The translations under genes were made by a program, and so were the position numbers. From Methylobacterium sp. GXS13 (GTDB lineage Bacteria; Pseudomonadota; Alphaproteobacteria; Rhizobiales; Beijerinckiaceae), in assembly GCF_001455965.1 (NCBI RefSeq), contig NZ_LKKO01000034.1:1-64000 (forward strand): 64,000 bases of DNA, in the 5' to 3' direction. This document shows, in pieces, positions 62,710 through 64,000 of the stretch; within the stretch, counting starts at the first letter, position 1; every line of letters starts with the position of its first letter. The notes below the pieces were generated by a model, which ran no database searches, was not told the origin of the DNA, and saw only the letters and a list, made by a program, of their open reading frames with translations.

Positions 62710-64000
62710 ATGGCGCTGCCCGAACGCGAAAGCATGGATTTCGACGTGGTCGTGGTCGGCGCCGGCCCGGCCGGGCTCGCCACCGCGATCCGCCTGAAGC
62801 AGCGCGCCGCCGAGATCGGCGAGGACATCTCCGTCGTCGTGGTCGAGAAGGGCTCCGAGGTCGGCGCCCATATCCTGTCGGGGGCGGTGATCGATCCGAA
62901 CGGTCTTGACCTGCTGGTGCCGGACTGGCGCACCGATCCGGAGCGGCCGCTGAAGACCGAGGTCCGGCGCGACGAGTTCATGATGCTCACCAAGAACAGC
63001 GGCGTCACCCTGCCGAACGTGTTCTTCCCCAAGCTCATGTCGAACCACGGCAATTTCGTCGGCTCGCTGTCGAACGTCTGCAAGTATCTCGGCGTCCAGG
63101 CCGAGGCGCTCGGGGTGGAGATCTATCCGGGCTTCCCGGCCTCCGAGGTGCTGTTCGACGAGTCCGGCGCGGTGGCGGGCATCGCCACGGGCGATCTCGG
63201 GATCGGCAAGTCCGGCGAGCCGCGCGACGACTATACCCGCGGGATGGAGCTGCGCGGCAAGTACACGGTGTTCGGCGAGGGCGCCCGGGGCAACCTGACC
63301 AAGGGCCTGGTCCAGCGCTTTGCCCTCAACCGGCACAGCGACCATCAGAAATATGGGCTCGGCGTGAAGGAGCTCTGGCAGCTGCCGGATTCCACCTTCG
63401 AGCCGGGGCTGGTGCGCCACACGATGGGCTGGCCCCTGCCCAACAAGGCCGGCGGCGGCTCCTGGCTGTACCACTTCGACGACAACCTGCTGTCGGTCGG
63501 CTTCGTCACGCACCTGAACTACGAGAACCCGACCCTGTCGCCGTTCGAGGAGTTCCAGCGCTTCAAGACCCATCCGATGATTGCCGAGACCTTCGCGGGC
63601 GCCAAGCGCATCGGTTACGGTGCCCGGGCGATCATGGAGGGCGGCTGGCAATCGGTGCCCAAGCTCGTCTTCCCCGGCGGCTGCCTGGTCGGCTGCTCGG
63701 CAGGCTTCGTCAACGTGCCGCGGATCAAGGGCTCGCACAACGCGGTCCTATCCGGGATCCAGGCGGCGGACGCCATCGCGGACGCCCTGAAGGCTGGCCG
63801 CGCCGGCGACGAGCTCACCGCCTACGAGGCCGGCTGGCGCGACAGCCCGATCGGGCAGGACCTCAAGGCCGTGCGCAACGTCAAGCCGCTCTGGTCGCGC
63901 TACGGCACCCTGGTGGGCGTCGGGCTCGGCGGCATCGATATGTGGACCACCAGCCTGCTCGGCACCTCGCTGTTCGGCACGCTCAAGCACGGCAAACCGG
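62710..64000 (+). CDS. Electron transfer flavoprotein-ubiquinone oxidoreductase, partial (runs off window)
   Basis: The first about 430 of roughly 555 residues. It passes electrons from ETF, reduced by acyl-CoA and other dehydrogenases, to ubiquinone. The ATG at 62710 is the likely start (MALPERESMDFD; an ATG at 62734 is possible). The FAD dinucleotide motif is VVVVGAGPAGLATAI, followed by VEKGSEVGAHILSGAVIDP and TVFGEGARGNLTKGLV. GGWQSVPKLVFPGGCLVGCS and GSHNAVLSG are further family blocks. The C-terminal 4Fe-4S cysteines would lie beyond the window. The frame has no stop up to base 64000. Divergent from the glycosylase gene. Confidence 0.95.
   Translation, partial: MALPERESMDFDVVVVGAGPAGLATAIRLKQRAAEIGEDISVVVVEKGSEVGAHILSGAVIDPNGLDLLVPDWRTDPERPLKTEVRRDEFMMLTKNSGVTLPNVFFPKLMSNHGNFVGSLSNVCKYLGVQAEALGVEIYPGFPASEVLFDESGAVAGIATGDLGIGKSGEPRDDYTRGMELRGKYTVFGEGARGNLTKGLVQRFALNRHSDHQKYGLGVKELWQLPDSTFEPGLVRHTMGWPLPNKAGGGSWLYHFDDNLLSVGFVTHLNYENPTLSPFEEFQRFKTHPMIAETFAGAKRIGYGARAIMEGGWQSVPKLVFPGGCLVGCSAGFVNVPRIKGSHNAVLSGIQAADAIADALKAGRAGDELTAYEAGWRDSPIGQDLKAVRNVKPLWSRYGTLVGVGLGGIDMWTTSLLGTSLFGTLKHGKP

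Overview
The window is high-GC, gene-dense DNA. Its protein types point to an alphaproteobacterium of the Hyphomicrobiales (Rhizobiales), most likely Methylobacteriaceae. The pointers are a MucR/Ros regulator without zinc-ligand cysteines, a GSCFA/WcbI pair, the YbgF-TilS-FtsH-GlmM block, many RopB/Omp25-like and MipA-like envelope proteins, and families of short palindromic repeats of the kind common in that order. It reads as ordinary chromosome: no tRNA, rRNA, CRISPR array, prophage or insertion sequence was recognised. The taxonomic call is inference from gene content.

Layout. 1-2.4 kb: a MoxR ATPase / DUF58 / DUF4381-like cluster that runs off the left edge. 2.8-5 kb: an MgtC family membrane protein, a small hypothetical protein and an NlpC/P60 hydrolase. 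5.2-7.7 kb: ispH-thrB-rnhA (isoprenoids, threonine, RNase H). 7.8-8.4 kb: a type II toxin-antitoxin pair whose ParE/RelE toxin carries an in-frame stop codon. 8.5-10 kb: zwf. 10.1-19.9 kb: a four-gene MdtABC-type RND efflux system (adaptor, two inner-membrane pumps, outer-membrane factor). 20-20.5 kb: a small secreted protein and a candidate small RNA with its own promoter and terminator. 20.6-23.6 kb: an aminotransferase, a DUF4112 protein and a lone YejE-type ABC permease. 24-27.6 kb: mucR and a membrane GGDEF-EAL protein. 27.6-33.2 kb: a GlcD-type FAD oxidase, arabinose-5-phosphate isomerase, a SHOCT protein, a nitroreductase and a VapBC45-like pair. 33.3-35.5 kb: divergent GSCFA and WcbI genes. 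35.5-43.8 kb: a CheY-like regulator, pal, ybgF, tilS, ftsH, a TSUP transporter and glmM (envelope integrity, tRNA modification, proteolysis, cell-wall precursor). 43.9-51.2 kb: an envelope-rich stretch with two beta-barrel proteins, MipA/OmpV, an OprP-like porin, a metal-binding HMA protein and a degenerate EAL protein. 51.3-56.7 kb: a hydrolase, panC, ybaK, a class A beta-lactamase and mnmE. 56.9-64 kb: a membrane protein, an ABC-F ATPase, a VapBC pair, a zinc metallopeptidase, uracil-DNA glycosylase and the first about 430 codons of ETF-ubiquinone oxidoreductase.

Most genes are housekeeping or envelope functions that stand alone or in groups of two to four. The clearest functional units are the RND pump, the pal-ybgF-tilS-ftsH-glmM block and the overlapping toxin-antitoxin pairs. 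Dispersed palindromic repeats sit in many intergenic gaps; one of them abuts the start of the outer-membrane factor gene. Two sequences close to the parS consensus (about 11.9 kb and 55.3 kb) suggest an origin-proximal location. I did not find a clear-cut new multi-gene system. The best leads are the candidate small RNA, the parS-like sites, the GSCFA/WcbI pair and the 100-residue insertion in one RND pump.
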